Below, piece by piece: positions 32,733-40,773 of a stretch of DNA of 41,451 nucleotides. The DNA lies in assembly GCA_902496335.1 (NCBI GenBank), contig CABVAO010000015.1:1-41451 (forward strand), in the 5' to 3' direction. The first letter of the stretch is position 1, and every line of letters begins with the position of its first letter. The notes beneath the pieces were generated by a model. It saw only the letters and a program-made list of their open reading frames with translations. It was not told the DNA's origin and did not search any database. This DNA comes from an uncultured Collinsella sp. (GTDB lineage: Bacteria; Actinomycetota; Coriobacteriia; Coriobacteriales; Coriobacteriaceae). The translations under genes were made by a program, and so were the position numbers.

Positions 32733-34475
32733 ATGGCGAACGACAGCAAGACATGGCGGTGCGGAAAGTACGAGCTCAGCTTTGACCGTCCGCGCATCAT
32801 GGGCGTCCTCAACGTGACGCCCGATTCGTTTAGCGATGGCGGGGAGCACTTCGACCCCGATGCCGCCATCGAGTACGGCCTGGCGATGCTCGACGCCGGC
32901 GCCGACATCATCGACGTGGGCGGCGAGTCCACGCGCCCCGGTTTTACCCCGGTCAACCCCGACGAGGAGGCTCGCCGCGTGCTGCCCGTGGTGCGCGCGC
33001 TGGCCAAGGAGGGCGCCATCGTCTCGATCGACACGCGTCATGTGGCGGTTGCCAAGGCGGCCGTGCGCTGCGGCGCCTCGATCGTCAATGACGTGACCGG
33101 CTTCACCGATCCCAAGATGGTCGAGTTTGTTAAGACGAGCACCTGCGGCGTCATCGTGATGCATGCCGGCGAGGTCGCCGCGCCCGCACGCACACACGCA
33201 ACGGTGCAGCTCGATACCTCGGCAGCGGCGTTTGTTGCCGAGAAGGCGCGCGAGGCGGCTGCCGAGGCCGCGCGTGAGGCCGAGAAGCCGGCTCGCCGCC
33301 GTCGCGGCAAGTTGCTGGGCGAGCCTAAGCCGGAGGCCAAGCTTCCGGGCGGCGTGGTGCAGCCCTCGTTGCCGTTTGGCGAACCGGAGCCCACGTCCGA
33401 GCCTTCAAGCGAGCAGGAGACGCCGGCCGCCGAGCAGGCTACTGCCGCCGAGACCGTCGCGCCCGCGCCCGAGGCCACTCCCGCAGCCACCGAGGCCGCA
33501 TCGGAGTCCAATGACCGCCTGGCCGCCATGATGCGCCGCAGCGCCCGCCGCGAGGAAGCCTACGTGCCCACCTCGCAGCTCCGCCGCTTCACCCTGCCCG
33601 ATTCGGCGCCCATCATGCGCCGTGTCATGGGCTTTCTGTCCGACCAGGCCCGCACGCTCATCCATGCCGGTGTGTCGCGCGACCGCATCTGCATTGATCC
33701 TGGCCCGGGCTTTGGTAAGTCGGCTAACGAGGACATCGTCATCCAGCGCGAGACTGCCAAGATGGCGTCACTGGGCTATCCGCTCATGTGCGCCGTGTCG
33801 CGCAAGCGCTTTGTGGGCGCCGTCTCGGGTGTGACCGAGGCCGCCGAGCGCGATGCCGCTACGTTTGGCGTGTGCCTGGGCGCCATCCAGGCCGGTGCCA
33901 ACATCGTGCGCGTGCACGACGCCGCGGGTTTTGCGCAGTTCCTGAACGGTTACTGGGCGGTTGCCAAGCCGCAGCCGCGCCGCGCGTTTGTGGCTGTGGG
34001 CTCCAACCTGGGGCATCGCTGCGACAACATCCGCGCTGCACGCGAGATGATCGCCGAGATTCCACTCACCTGCGTGTCCAACTCCTCCAAGATCTACGAG
34101 AGCGAGCCTGCCTACGAGACGCGCCAGGACGCGTTTGCCAACGCCGTCATCGAGATCAAGACCGAGCTGGCGCCGTTGGTGCTGCTCGACGAGCTTATGA
34201 AGATCGAGGCCGAGCTGGGGCGCGACCGCTCCAAAAAGGCCAAGGCCAACGGCCCGCGCACCATCGACCTGGACCTGCTGTGGATGGACGGCGAGACCCA
34301 CGGCGGCAAAAGGCTGCGCCTGCCGCATCCGCTGATCGGCGAACGCGATTTTGTGCTGGTGCCGCTCGAGGACCTGATGCACGACCCGGCGCGGTTCTTC
34401 CGCTACAACGGCGTCGAGGTCAAGGAGCCCGAGGACCGCGTGGGCCATATCGTGGGCGAATTGGGGCGTATGTAG
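32733..34475 (+). CDS. folP-folK: Fused dihydropteroate synthase-HPPK (FolP-FolK) with long internal insertion
   Basis: Bifunctional folate enzyme of 580 residues. HPPK (C-terminal, ~417-580) pyrophosphorylates hydroxymethyl-dihydropterin; DHPS (N-terminal) joins it to p-aminobenzoate. DHPS marks: IMGVLNVTPDSFSDGG, DVGGESTRPG, SIDTRH, NDVTGF, DPGPGFGKS and SRKRF. HPPK marks: AVGSNLGHR and the signature GPRTIDLDLLWMDG. Residues ~146-292 form an Ala/Glu/Pro-rich, probably disordered insert after strand IVMHAG, splitting the barrel. The order P-K is the reverse of K-P fusions in some eukaryotes. ATG 32733 is chosen over 32727 because AGGAGG (32721-32726) then has a 6-nt gap. The next gene begins directly at the stop. 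Confidence 0.93.
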   Translation: MANDSKTWRCGKYELSFDRPRIMGVLNVTPDSFSDGGEHFDPDAAIEYGLAMLDAGADIIDVGGESTRPGFTPVNPDEEARRVLPVVRALAKEGAIVSIDTRHVAVAKAAVRCGASIVNDVTGFTDPKMVEFVKTSTCGVIVMHAGEVAAPARTHATVQLDTSAAAFVAEKAREAAAEAAREAEKPARRRRGKLLGEPKPEAKLPGGVVQPSLPFGEPEPTSEPSSEQETPAAEQATAAETVAPAPEATPAATEAASESNDRLAAMMRRSARREEAYVPTSQLRRFTLPDSAPIMRRVMGFLSDQARTLIHAGVSRDRICIDPGPGFGKSANEDIVIQRETAKMASLGYPLMCAVSRKRFVGAVSGVTEAAERDAATFGVCLGAIQAGANIVRVHDAAGFAQFLNGYWAVAKPQPRRAFVAVGSNLGHRCDNIRAAREMIAEIPLTCVSNSSKIYESEPAYETRQDAFANAVIEIKTELAPLVLLDELMKIEAELGRDRSKKAKANGPRTIDLDLLWMDGETHGGKRLRLPHPLIGERDFVLVPLEDLMHDPARFFRYNGVEVKEPEDRVGHIVGELGRM

Positions 34476-35177
34476 ATGATCGAGATGAATGCTGTTGCCG
34501 CTGGCACCGAGCTCGACGCGGCGCGCGACGCGGGCCGCGAGGGCATGTCCGCGGGCTGGTGCGCGTGGAGCGCGGGCGATGCATCGCTGATGTTTTCGCT
34601 GGTCGTGCGCCCCGATGTGAACATGCACGCCTTCCACGGCCTGCCGTTTGTGGCCGCAATGGGTATGATGGACGTGCTCGCGGGCACGGCCGCAACGCCG
34701 GGCCTGGGGCTTGCCGGCAAAGTGGGCATCCAGTGGCCGAGTGACATCGTGTGCGGCGCGCCCGCGTTTGAGACGTCGCTCGCGCGCGTCGCCGTCAACG
34801 GCGGTGCCGGTGCCGCGGGCATGTTCGGTGCCGTGACGGTGGATATTGAGCGTTCGGCACTGAGCGAGCTTGGCGTGGATATGGCTGACGAAGCGCTGGT
34901 CGAGGAGTTGGCCGCCGCCGTGCTGGCCCGCGTGGGCGCCTGGGCGGTTGCCGCCAACACGCCGCAGGGCGCCGCGGGCCCGCTGGCTCCGGTGCTGGGC
35001 GAGTACTTTGACATGGTGCCACTGCTGGGTCGTCAGGTCGCGGCGGTGTCGCCCAACGGTCTGCCGCTCGCGGTGGGCGTGTTTGCGGGCCTGGACATCT
35101 GGGGCCGCGCGACCATCAAGACCGATGCCGGCGAGCAGGAGTTTCCGCCCGAGGCCGTACGAATTCGCGGGCTGTAG
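34476..35177 (+). CDS. Divergent biotin-protein-ligase-like (BPL/LplA fold) protein
   Basis: 233 residues that follow the biotin-ligase pattern loosely: SLMFSLVVRPD (core strand), GKVGIQWPSDIVCG in place of the usual lysine-tryptophan-proline-asparagine-aspartate motif, VNGGAGAAGMFGAVTVDIE, and a C-terminal small domain (GRQVAAVSPNGLPLAVGVFAGLDIWGRATIKTDAG). The biotin-AMP loop GRGRRGR, which should lie between residues 20 and 40, is missing; that place reads MSAGWCAWSAGDAS. No DNA-binding domain. It may be a second, specialised ligase or a non-ligase relative. ATG 34476 abuts the folP-folK stop; ATG 34485 is an alternative. A terminator follows, so it likely ends the folate transcript. Confidence 0.6.
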   Translation: MIEMNAVAAGTELDAARDAGREGMSAGWCAWSAGDASLMFSLVVRPDVNMHAFHGLPFVAAMGMMDVLAGTAATPGLGLAGKVGIQWPSDIVCGAPAFETSLARVAVNGGAGAAGMFGAVTVDIERSALSELGVDMADEALVEELAAAVLARVGAWAVAANTPQGAAGPLAPVLGEYFDMVPLLGRQVAAVSPNGLPLAVGVFAGLDIWGRATIKTDAGEQEFPPEAVRIRGL

Positions 35178-35214
35178 CGCGAGGCACCAGCGCTCAAAGA
35201 TGACGATGACAACG

Positions 35215-35247
35215 AAGCCCTCTTCGGCCTGTGCCGGGGAGGGCTTT
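35215..35247 (+). terminator. Terminator after the biotin-ligase-like gene
   Basis: AAGCCCTC pairs with GAGGGCTT across a 16-nt loop; only a short T-run follows. Confidence 0.6.
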
Positions 35248-35273
35248 GCGTGACTGCGGGGTAGCACCTCGGA

Positions 35274-35316
35274 CCTATTCCTCAAAACTGAAAATTTTTC
35301 GATTTTGAGGAATAGG
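35274..35316. repeat. CCTATTCCTCAAAA palindrome, copy A
   Basis: 14-bp perfect stem CCTATTCCTCAAAA/TTTTGAGGAATAGG around a 15-nt AT-rich loop. Confidence 0.9.
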
Positions 35317-35360
35317 ATTAAGGCAGCTCGGTCTTTCGCGAGGTATATTCGCTATAGAGC

Positions 35361-35400
35361 CTATTCCTCAAAACTGAAAATTTTCAGTTTTGAGGAATAG
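35361..35400. repeat. CCTATTCCTCAAAA palindrome, copy B (perfect 40 bp)
   Basis: Perfect loopless palindrome whose half is CTATTCCTCAAAACTGAAAA. It ends 26 nt before the DUF4143 start codon and probably overlaps its promoter region. Confidence 0.93.
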
Positions 35401-35426
35401 CGATAAAAGACCGCGAGGAGGCCCCA

Positions 35427-36623
35427 ATGAAACTCATCAATAGAACGTCATATATGGACACGTTGACGAGCCTTATTGGCGTGCCGGACATCAAGGTCAT
35501 CACGGGCATCCGTCGTAGCGGTAAATCAAAATTGCTCGAGGCCCTCCGCGATTACGTGGAGGCAAATCTGTCCAATTCGAATGTCATCCATATCAACTAC
35601 AACCTCGATGAGTTCGAGAACCTGCTCGAGTATCACGCGCTGCTCGCCTATGTAAAAGAGCATCGAGTGTCCGGCAAACAAAACTTTCTGCTTATCGATG
35701 AAGTTCAGATGTGCGACGGTTTTGAGCGTGCGATCAACAGCCTCCACGCATCCGAGCAGTACGACATATTCATTACCGGATCGAATGCCTTTTTGCTGTC
35801 GAGCGATCTGTCGACGCTCTTTACGGGGCGTACGTTCGAGATCGAGGTTTTCCCATTCTCGTTTGAGGAGTATCGTCTCTATGGCGACGAGGGCGAGGTC
35901 GACCGCGACTTCGATGAGTACGCGAGAACCGGCGGTATGTCTGGTTCTTACCCTTATCCACTGCAGGAGCAGCGCTATCAATATCTCTCCAATGTCTTTA
36001 AAACGCTCATCGTGAGGGATATCGTGCAGCGGCATAACGTGAGAAACGAATCGGCGCTGCTGCGTATTGCCGATTACATGATGGACAACGTTTCCAACAT
36101 TACGTCGGCACGCAACATTACTGATGCATTAAATGCGGATGGGCTAAAGATTACGAACAAGACGGTCGGCACGTACATGGGGTACCTGTGCGATGCGTTT
36201 GCCTTCTATAAAGTTCGTCGGTACGACATTCGCGGCAAAAAATACCTTAAGAGCGGCGAGAAATATTACCTGGCAGACCACGCGTTCAAATACGCACTGC
36301 TCGGTACACGTGATATGGATTGGGGACGCGTATACGAGAACATGGTGGCCATCGAGCTGCTGCGCCGCGGATACGAGGTATACGTCGGTGTGCTCTATAA
36401 AAAGGAAATTGACTTTATAGCAATCAAGCGAAGCGAGAAGCTCTACATTCAGGTGAGCGACGACATCAGCTCGGATAAGACATTTGAACGCGAGATTTCG
36501 CCACTGCTGAGCATTGGCGACGCGTACCCCAAGATGATTCTCGCCCGAACGCATCACGAGGCCACGGACCGCAATGGGGTGCAGATCGTGGACCTGGCGA
36601 GGTGGCTGTGCGACGAGGCCTAG
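35427..36623 (+). CDS. ATP-binding protein, AAA_14/DUF4143 type
   Basis: P-loop ATPase of 398 residues of the family in which an AAA-like N-terminal domain is joined to a DUF4143 C-terminal domain. Walker A GIRRSGKS (about 27-34), Walker B FLLIDEVQM, sensor-like ITGSNAFLL, then TLIVRDIVQRHNVRN and a winged-helix-like ITDALNADGLKITNKTVGTYMGYL. The C-terminal KKEIDFIAIKRSEKLYIQVSDD resembles a PD-(D/E)xK nuclease core. Function is not established in the family. Start follows CGAGGAGG. Flanked by related palindromes on both sides and lower in GC than neighbours, so it may have been acquired as a unit. Confidence 0.9.
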   Translation: MKLINRTSYMDTLTSLIGVPDIKVITGIRRSGKSKLLEALRDYVEANLSNSNVIHINYNLDEFENLLEYHALLAYVKEHRVSGKQNFLLIDEVQMCDGFERAINSLHASEQYDIFITGSNAFLLSSDLSTLFTGRTFEIEVFPFSFEEYRLYGDEGEVDRDFDEYARTGGMSGSYPYPLQEQRYQYLSNVFKTLIVRDIVQRHNVRNESALLRIADYMMDNVSNITSARNITDALNADGLKITNKTVGTYMGYLCDAFAFYKVRRYDIRGKKYLKSGEKYYLADHAFKYALLGTRDMDWGRVYENMVAIELLRRGYEVYVGVLYKKEIDFIAIKRSEKLYIQVSDDISSDKTFEREISPLLSIGDAYPKMILARTHHEATDRNGVQIVDLARWLCDEA

Positions 36624-36628
36624 CAGAA

Positions 36629-36677
36629 AGCCCTATTCCTCAAAACTGAATAATTTTCGTTTTTGAGGAATAGGGCT
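36629..36677. repeat. CCTATTCCTCAAAA palindrome, copy C
   Basis: 17-bp stem AGCCCTATTCCTCAAAA/TTTTGAGGAATAGGGCT across a 15-nt loop, six bases after the DUF4143 stop. Confidence 0.9.
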
Positions 36678-36723
36678 AATGCGTTGCCTAGTTCGCCGCC
36701 CGTGCTCGACTTAGGTCCCTGTC

Positions 36724-37497
36724 CTACCTCTGCTCCTGCATGCGGCGGTAGATTTCGCAGATACCCTTGATGGTGAGCTGTCCGTCGACCACGTCGAAGG
36801 CATCGGTCGAATCGGCGACGATGCCGGCGAGACCGCCCGTGGCGATAACGGTGGCATCCTCGCGGCCCAGCTCGCGCTTCATGCGCGCGACCAGGCCCTC
36901 GGCCATGGCGGCGGCGCCCATCACGGCGCCGACCTTGATGCACTCCTCGGTATCGCGGCCGATGGCGTGCTCGGGCGCCTCGAGCGGCACGCTGGCGAGC
37001 TTGGCGGCACGGGCGGCAAGCGCGTCCATGGAGATGCGAATGCCCGGCGCGATCGCTCCGCCAATGTAATAACCGTCCTCATCGATGACGTCGATATTGG
37101 TCGCGGTGCCAAAGTCCACCACGATTGCCGGCGCGCCGTAGAAAGTTTCGGCCGCAACGGCGTTAGCGACGCGATCGGCGCCTACGGCCTGGGGACGCGC
37201 CGCGCGCAGCTTGGTCACCGCGGCCGTCTGCGGCCCGATGACGATGGCGTCCGCCGCGATGCGGTCGGCCACGGCGTGCCATTCGCGCGAGAGCTGCGGT
37301 ACCACGCCCGCAAAGGCGATCGCGTCGACCGCATCGAGCGAAAGGCCGTACATCTTAAAGAAACCCATCAGGCGCACGTGGATCTCGTCGGCGGTATAGG
37401 AGCGGTCGGTGGGCATGCGCCACGACTGCACCAACTCGTCTCCGTCAAACAGGCCCATGGCCGTCTGCGTGTTTCCCATATCGATAGCGAGCAGCAT
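36724..37497 (-). CDS. coaX: Type III pantothenate kinase CoaX
   Basis: First step of CoA synthesis: phosphorylation of pantothenate, by the acetyl-CoA-insensitive type III enzyme. 257 residues, normal length. LLAIDMGNTQTAMGLFDGDEL (phosphate-binding), AFAGVVPQL, the VGADRVANAVAA motif, IVVDFGTATNIDVID (catalytic Asp), GGAIAPGIRISMDAL and VIATGGLAGIV are all seen. ATG at 37497 is chosen because family homology starts there and GGGAG precedes it on this strand; the longer frame reads through the tRNA gene. Divergent from tRNA-fMet. Confidence 0.95.
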   Translation of the reverse strand: MLLAIDMGNTQTAMGLFDGDELVQSWRMPTDRSYTADEIHVRLMGFFKMYGLSLDAVDAIAFAGVVPQLSREWHAVADRIAADAIVIGPQTAAVTKLRAARPQAVGADRVANAVAAETFYGAPAIVVDFGTATNIDVIDEDGYYIGGAIAPGIRISMDALAARAAKLASVPLEAPEHAIGRDTEECIKVGAVMGAAAMAEGLVARMKRELGREDATVIATGGLAGIVADSTDAFDVVDGQLTIKGICEIYRRMQEQR

Positions 37498-37633
37498 GTC
37501 TACTCCCGGTGTTGGCATAAAAGGACGCGCACCATTGTATACGCGCCGCCGACGGCGCTCGGCTGCGATTCGTTTACGGTGATAGGGGCTGAGGGGTTTA
37601 AATATGAAGGAATTATGCTCTACGAGATTTTCC

Positions 37634-37662
37634 TTGCCGTTTACCGAACTCCCGCGTAATAT
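37634..37662 (+). promoter_or_regulatory. Promoter of tRNA-fMet
   Basis: TTGCCG (37634-37639), a 17-bp gap, TAATAT (37657-37662), about 32 nt ahead of the tRNA 5' end. Confidence 0.7.
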
Positions 37663-37693
37663 TCTTTCTTGCGCACATGAGGCGCCCAGACAT

Positions 37694-37770
37694 TGCGGGG
37701 TGGAGCAGTCTGGTAGCTCGCCGGGCTCATAACCCGGAGGTCGTAGGTTCAAATCCTGCCCCCGCGACCA
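37694..37770 (+). tRNA. Initiator tRNA-Met (CAT anticodon)
   Basis: 77-nt cloverleaf with encoded CCA (37768-37770). Anticodon CAT stands in loop CTCATAA on a stem ending in three G-C pairs (CCGGG/CCCGG), the mark of initiator tRNA. T-arm GTAGGTTCAAATCCTGC. Position 1 is T and position 72 is G, a wobble instead of a Watson-Crick pair, in line with the unpaired 1-72 end of initiators. Its own promoter and terminator flank it. Confidence 0.93.
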
Positions 37771-37779
37771 AGAACTTGC

Positions 37780-37809
37780 AGCTCGTCGGCCTAGCCGGCG
37801 AGCTTTTTT
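37780..37809 (+). terminator. Terminator of tRNA-fMet
   Basis: 11-bp stem AGCTCGTCGGC/GCCGGCGAGCT (one wobble) with loop CTA and a T6 tract at 37804-37809. Confidence 0.9.
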
Positions 37810-37859
37810 GTTATTGCGGGACCGTGTTTTCGGTCCAATTCTCGGCCTCTCAAACAAAA

Positions 37860-38156
37860 TCTCGATCTGTAACATCTAGACCCGATTTGGGCGGCTAGGT
37901 GTTACAGGTTGAGATATACCGGTGGGTTGGGTCGTGTTTGTCTAAATCTGTAACACGAGGGACGGATTTTGCCGAGTAACTGTTACAGATTTAGATTTTC
38001 TAGCAGGCGGGTTTGGTTTGTCTCGATCTGTAACAGATAGGGGCCAAAAGTGGGCCTAGCTGTTACAGATCTAGATTGTTGAGGATGAGCCGAGAGGAAT
38101 GTCTCGATCTGTAACAGTAAGACCCGGTTTTGTCGCGTAACTGTTACAGATTGAGA
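37860..38156. repeat. Array of four 55-nt stem-loops at 80-81 nt spacing
   Basis: Four units start at 37860, 37941, 38021 and 38102. Each has a 15-nt left arm (consensus TCTCGATCTGTAACA), a 25-nt variable loop and a 15-nt complementary right arm (consensus TGTTACAGATTNAGA). The gaps between units are 26, 25 and 26 nt. Thus eight half-repeats alternate in direction, always 25-26 nt apart. Unit 2 arms pair perfectly; units 1 and 4 pair fully if G-U is allowed; unit 3 has one mismatch. It fills the gap between tRNA-fMet and the flavoenzyme gene. Confidence 0.95.
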
Positions 38157-38303
38157 TAAACCGACGGGCCGCCCCGCCCATCCCCATCCACCAGCCGCCA
38201 CCTGATATTCGCCGATTTCCGTTGCGCTGCTGTATTCCCATGCCATATCCTCTAGACAACTACGCGGCATCATCGCCGCCGCGCCTACAAGAGAGGAATG
38301 TCC

Positions 38304-40334
38304 ATGACCACACCTGCATCCAAGCTGCTCCAGCCCATTACGGTTGGCCCCCTTGAGCTCAAGAACCGCATTATGTTCCCGCCGCTGACCACCGGCTACG
38401 AGGAGCGCGACGGCTCCATTGGCAAGCGCAGCCTGGCTTTTTACGAGCGCCTGGCCCGTGGCGGCGTGAGCTACATCGTCATCGGCGACGTCGCTCCCGT
38501 CATGACCGCAAGCCCCACGCCCAAGCTGGCAACCGACGCCCAGATCCCCACGTTTAAGGCGCTGGCCGACGTCGTCCACAAGCACGGCGCCAAGGTCGCG
38601 CTGCAGCTGTTCCACCCCGAGTACGACGTGCCCGGTGTCGGTCGCATGGTCATGGGATCCATGGTCGCTGCCAAGGCCGCGCAGGAGGCCAAGGCCGCCG
38701 GCGACGAGGAGACCTTTGCCGCCAAGATGGCCGAGTCCAACGAGATCCGCAAGCAGGCATACGCCAAGTTGCACCACGACATGCAGCACTTTGTGAACGA
38801 GGCGAGCGTAGAGCAGCTCACCCAGATCAAGGAGGCCATCGCTGCCTCGGCCGCCCGTGCGCAGCAGGCCGGCATCGACGCCATCGAGGTCCACGGCGAT
38901 CGTCTGGTGGGTTCGCTGTGCTCGGCCATCCTCAACCAGCGCACCGACGAGTACGGTGGTTCGTTCGAGAACCGCGTTCGCTACGCGCTGGAGGTCGTCG
39001 CCGCCATTAAGGAGGCCGCGCCGCAGCTGATGGTGGAGTACAAGCTCCCCGTGATCATGGAGAACCCCGACGGCACGCCGCGCGGCAAGGGCGGCCTGCA
39101 GCCCGACGAGGCCTGCGAGTTTGCCAAGCTGCTCGAGGGCGCGGGCATCGACATGATCCAGGTTGCACAGGCCAACCACACCGGCAACATGGGCGACACC
39201 ATTCCGCCCATGGGCGCCATGCCCTACAACTGGACGCTGCCCGTGGCCGAGCGCGTCAAGGCTCTGGTCTCCGTGCCGGTGGCCATCGTCGGCCGCGTTG
39301 TCTCGGTCGAGGCCGGCGAGAAGATCCTGGAGGATGGCTCGGCTGACATCATCGCCTATGGCCGATCGCTCATGTGCGACCCCGACATTGCGCTGAAGGC
39401 CGCCACGGGTGAGCCCATCCGCGAGTGCCTCAACTGCAACAAGGGCTGCGTCGACGCGATTCAAAACCGCAAGTACATCTCGTGCGTGCTCAATGCCGAG
39501 AACGGTGACGAGGCGACCATCGCCATTAAGCCGGGCGAGGGCGACAAGAAGATCGCCGTGGTGGGCGGCGGCATCGCCGGCCTGGAGGCCGCGCGCGTGG
39601 CGGCCAAGCGCGGCTACGACGTGACCGTCTACGAGGCGAGCGATCATCTGGGCGGCCAGATTGTGCTGGCGGCCGCGCCTCCGCGCAAGGACGAGATCAT
39701 GCGCTCGGTCGAGTACTACGAGAAGATTCTGCCCGGCCTGGGCGTGAAGGTCGAGCTCAACCATGCCGCTACCGCTGAGGACCTCAACGCCGCCGACGCT
39801 GCGATTGTGGCCGTGGGCGCACACGACGTGGTCATCCCCGTTCCGGGTGCCGATTCGGAGAAGGTCGTCTCGAGCTGGGACGTGCTGGCCGGCAAGGTGG
39901 AGCTCAGCGGCCGCGTCGCCGTCATTGGCGGTGGCCTGGTGGGCACCGAGACTGCCGAGTACCTGCTGCAGCACGGCTGCGAGGTGGCGATCGTGGAGAT
40001 GCTCGACAAGATTGCCGCGGGCGAGTCCGAGACCATTCTGCCGCTGATTATGAGCGACTTTGCAGAGCACAACGTGGAGCAGCACGTGAAGACCCGCCTG
40101 ACCGCCATTACCGACGAGGGCGTGGAGGCTGTTCGCACCACCGAGGACGGCGCCGAGGAGCCGGTGAAGATCGCCTGCGATTACGTGGTGATGGCCGTGG
40201 GCTCCAAGGCCAACGCGTTTGACCTGGATGGCGTGACGGTGCCCGTGACCTGCGTGGGAGACTGCTCGGGCGAGCGCACCGCCGACATCGCGAGCGCCAT
40301 TCGCACGGCATATCACGCGGCCAACGAGCTGTAG
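38304..40334 (+). CDS. NADH:flavin oxidoreductase / 2,4-dienoyl-CoA reductase family enzyme
   Basis: Enoate-reductase-type flavoenzyme of 676 residues: an FMN TIM barrel (KLLQPITVGPLELKNRIMFPPL to about 345), an iron-sulfur site with Cys375, Cys378, Cys382 and Cys394 (CxxCxxxC-x11-C), and an FAD/NAD(P)H domain (KIAVVGGGIAGLEAARVAAKRGYDV; second dinucleotide site RVAVIGGGLVGTETAEYL). It would reduce an activated C=C bond with NAD(P)H. Relatives include BaiCD and BaiH, which act on bile-acid intermediates, FldZ and FadH; substrate cannot be chosen from sequence alone. The barrel has an Ala/Lys/Glu-rich insert near residues 125-165. ATG 38304 is preferred to 38298 because GAGAGGA ends right at 38297. 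A terminator follows. Confidence 0.93.
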   Translation: MTTPASKLLQPITVGPLELKNRIMFPPLTTGYEERDGSIGKRSLAFYERLARGGVSYIVIGDVAPVMTASPTPKLATDAQIPTFKALADVVHKHGAKVALQLFHPEYDVPGVGRMVMGSMVAAKAAQEAKAAGDEETFAAKMAESNEIRKQAYAKLHHDMQHFVNEASVEQLTQIKEAIAASAARAQQAGIDAIEVHGDRLVGSLCSAILNQRTDEYGGSFENRVRYALEVVAAIKEAAPQLMVEYKLPVIMENPDGTPRGKGGLQPDEACEFAKLLEGAGIDMIQVAQANHTGNMGDTIPPMGAMPYNWTLPVAERVKALVSVPVAIVGRVVSVEAGEKILEDGSADIIAYGRSLMCDPDIALKAATGEPIRECLNCNKGCVDAIQNRKYISCVLNAENGDEATIAIKPGEGDKKIAVVGGGIAGLEAARVAAKRGYDVTVYEASDHLGGQIVLAAAPPRKDEIMRSVEYYEKILPGLGVKVELNHAATAEDLNAADAAIVAVGAHDVVIPVPGADSEKVVSSWDVLAGKVELSGRVAVIGGGLVGTETAEYLLQHGCEVAIVEMLDKIAAGESETILPLIMSDFAEHNVEQHVKTRLTAITDEGVEAVRTTEDGAEEPVKIACDYVVMAVGSKANAFDLDGVTVPVTCVGDCSGERTADIASAIRTAYHAANEL

Positions 40335-40408
40335 TTAACTTCGCGGCCAGGCGGGGCGGTAGCACGGATCCGTCTCGCCCGGCTGTGTCCCGTCGGGTGT
40401 CAACCGGT

Positions 40409-40445
40409 GCGGGGCCTGCAAGCGCAGCAGGTCCCGCCCTTTTTG
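40409..40445 (+). terminator. Terminator of the flavoenzyme gene
   Basis: 11-bp stem GCGGGGCCTGC/GCAGGTCCCGC (one wobble) with a 7-nt loop, followed by CCTTTTTGTTTT. Confidence 0.85.
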
Positions 40446-40773
40446 TTTTGCTCCGGTGGATGGCAATGCGCGGTAATCATGAGGAGTGAGGACGTCTACT
40501 GCCTTGCAGATCACTCAAAATTATTGGGGGAGGGGTTAATAACTATATCCTCTATACCAAAGGACATAAAGAGATGCCAATTTTGTTGACAAGCGAATGA
40601 CGATTAGCTGCGAGTCAGCTACCAGCGTAAATAATCGATAAAGAAATGTCGTAATTTGGTGCCAAATGCCCAGATAACGCCGCGTCTATTTTAATTAACT
40701 GCTTTGAGCAAACAGTAAAATGCTACTATCTAACTTGCACGTAAGAAAGCGGATTAACGGCTAAGGCTAAGAA
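40446..40773. other. AT-rich intergenic stretch
   Basis: About 330 nt that is clearly poorer in GC than the rest of the window. No convincing gene. TTGAGC (40704-40709) with TATCTA (40727-40732, 17-bp gap) or TACTAT (40724-40729) could be the promoter of the HTH gene, a weak call. Composition suggests a regulatory or acquired segment. Confidence 0.5.

Noticed and set aside
37860..38156. Classical CRISPR array
   Set aside because: Repeats are only 15 nt, alternate in direction, and no cas gene is in the window; described instead as an inverted-repeat array.
37983..40316. 777-codon minus-strand frame opposite the flavoenzyme
   Set aside because: Antisense to an intact flavoenzyme and extends into the repeat array; no start signal.
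40407..40589. 60-codon frame after the flavoenzyme
   Set aside because: Begins inside the terminator hairpin and enters the AT-rich stretch; no ribosome site.
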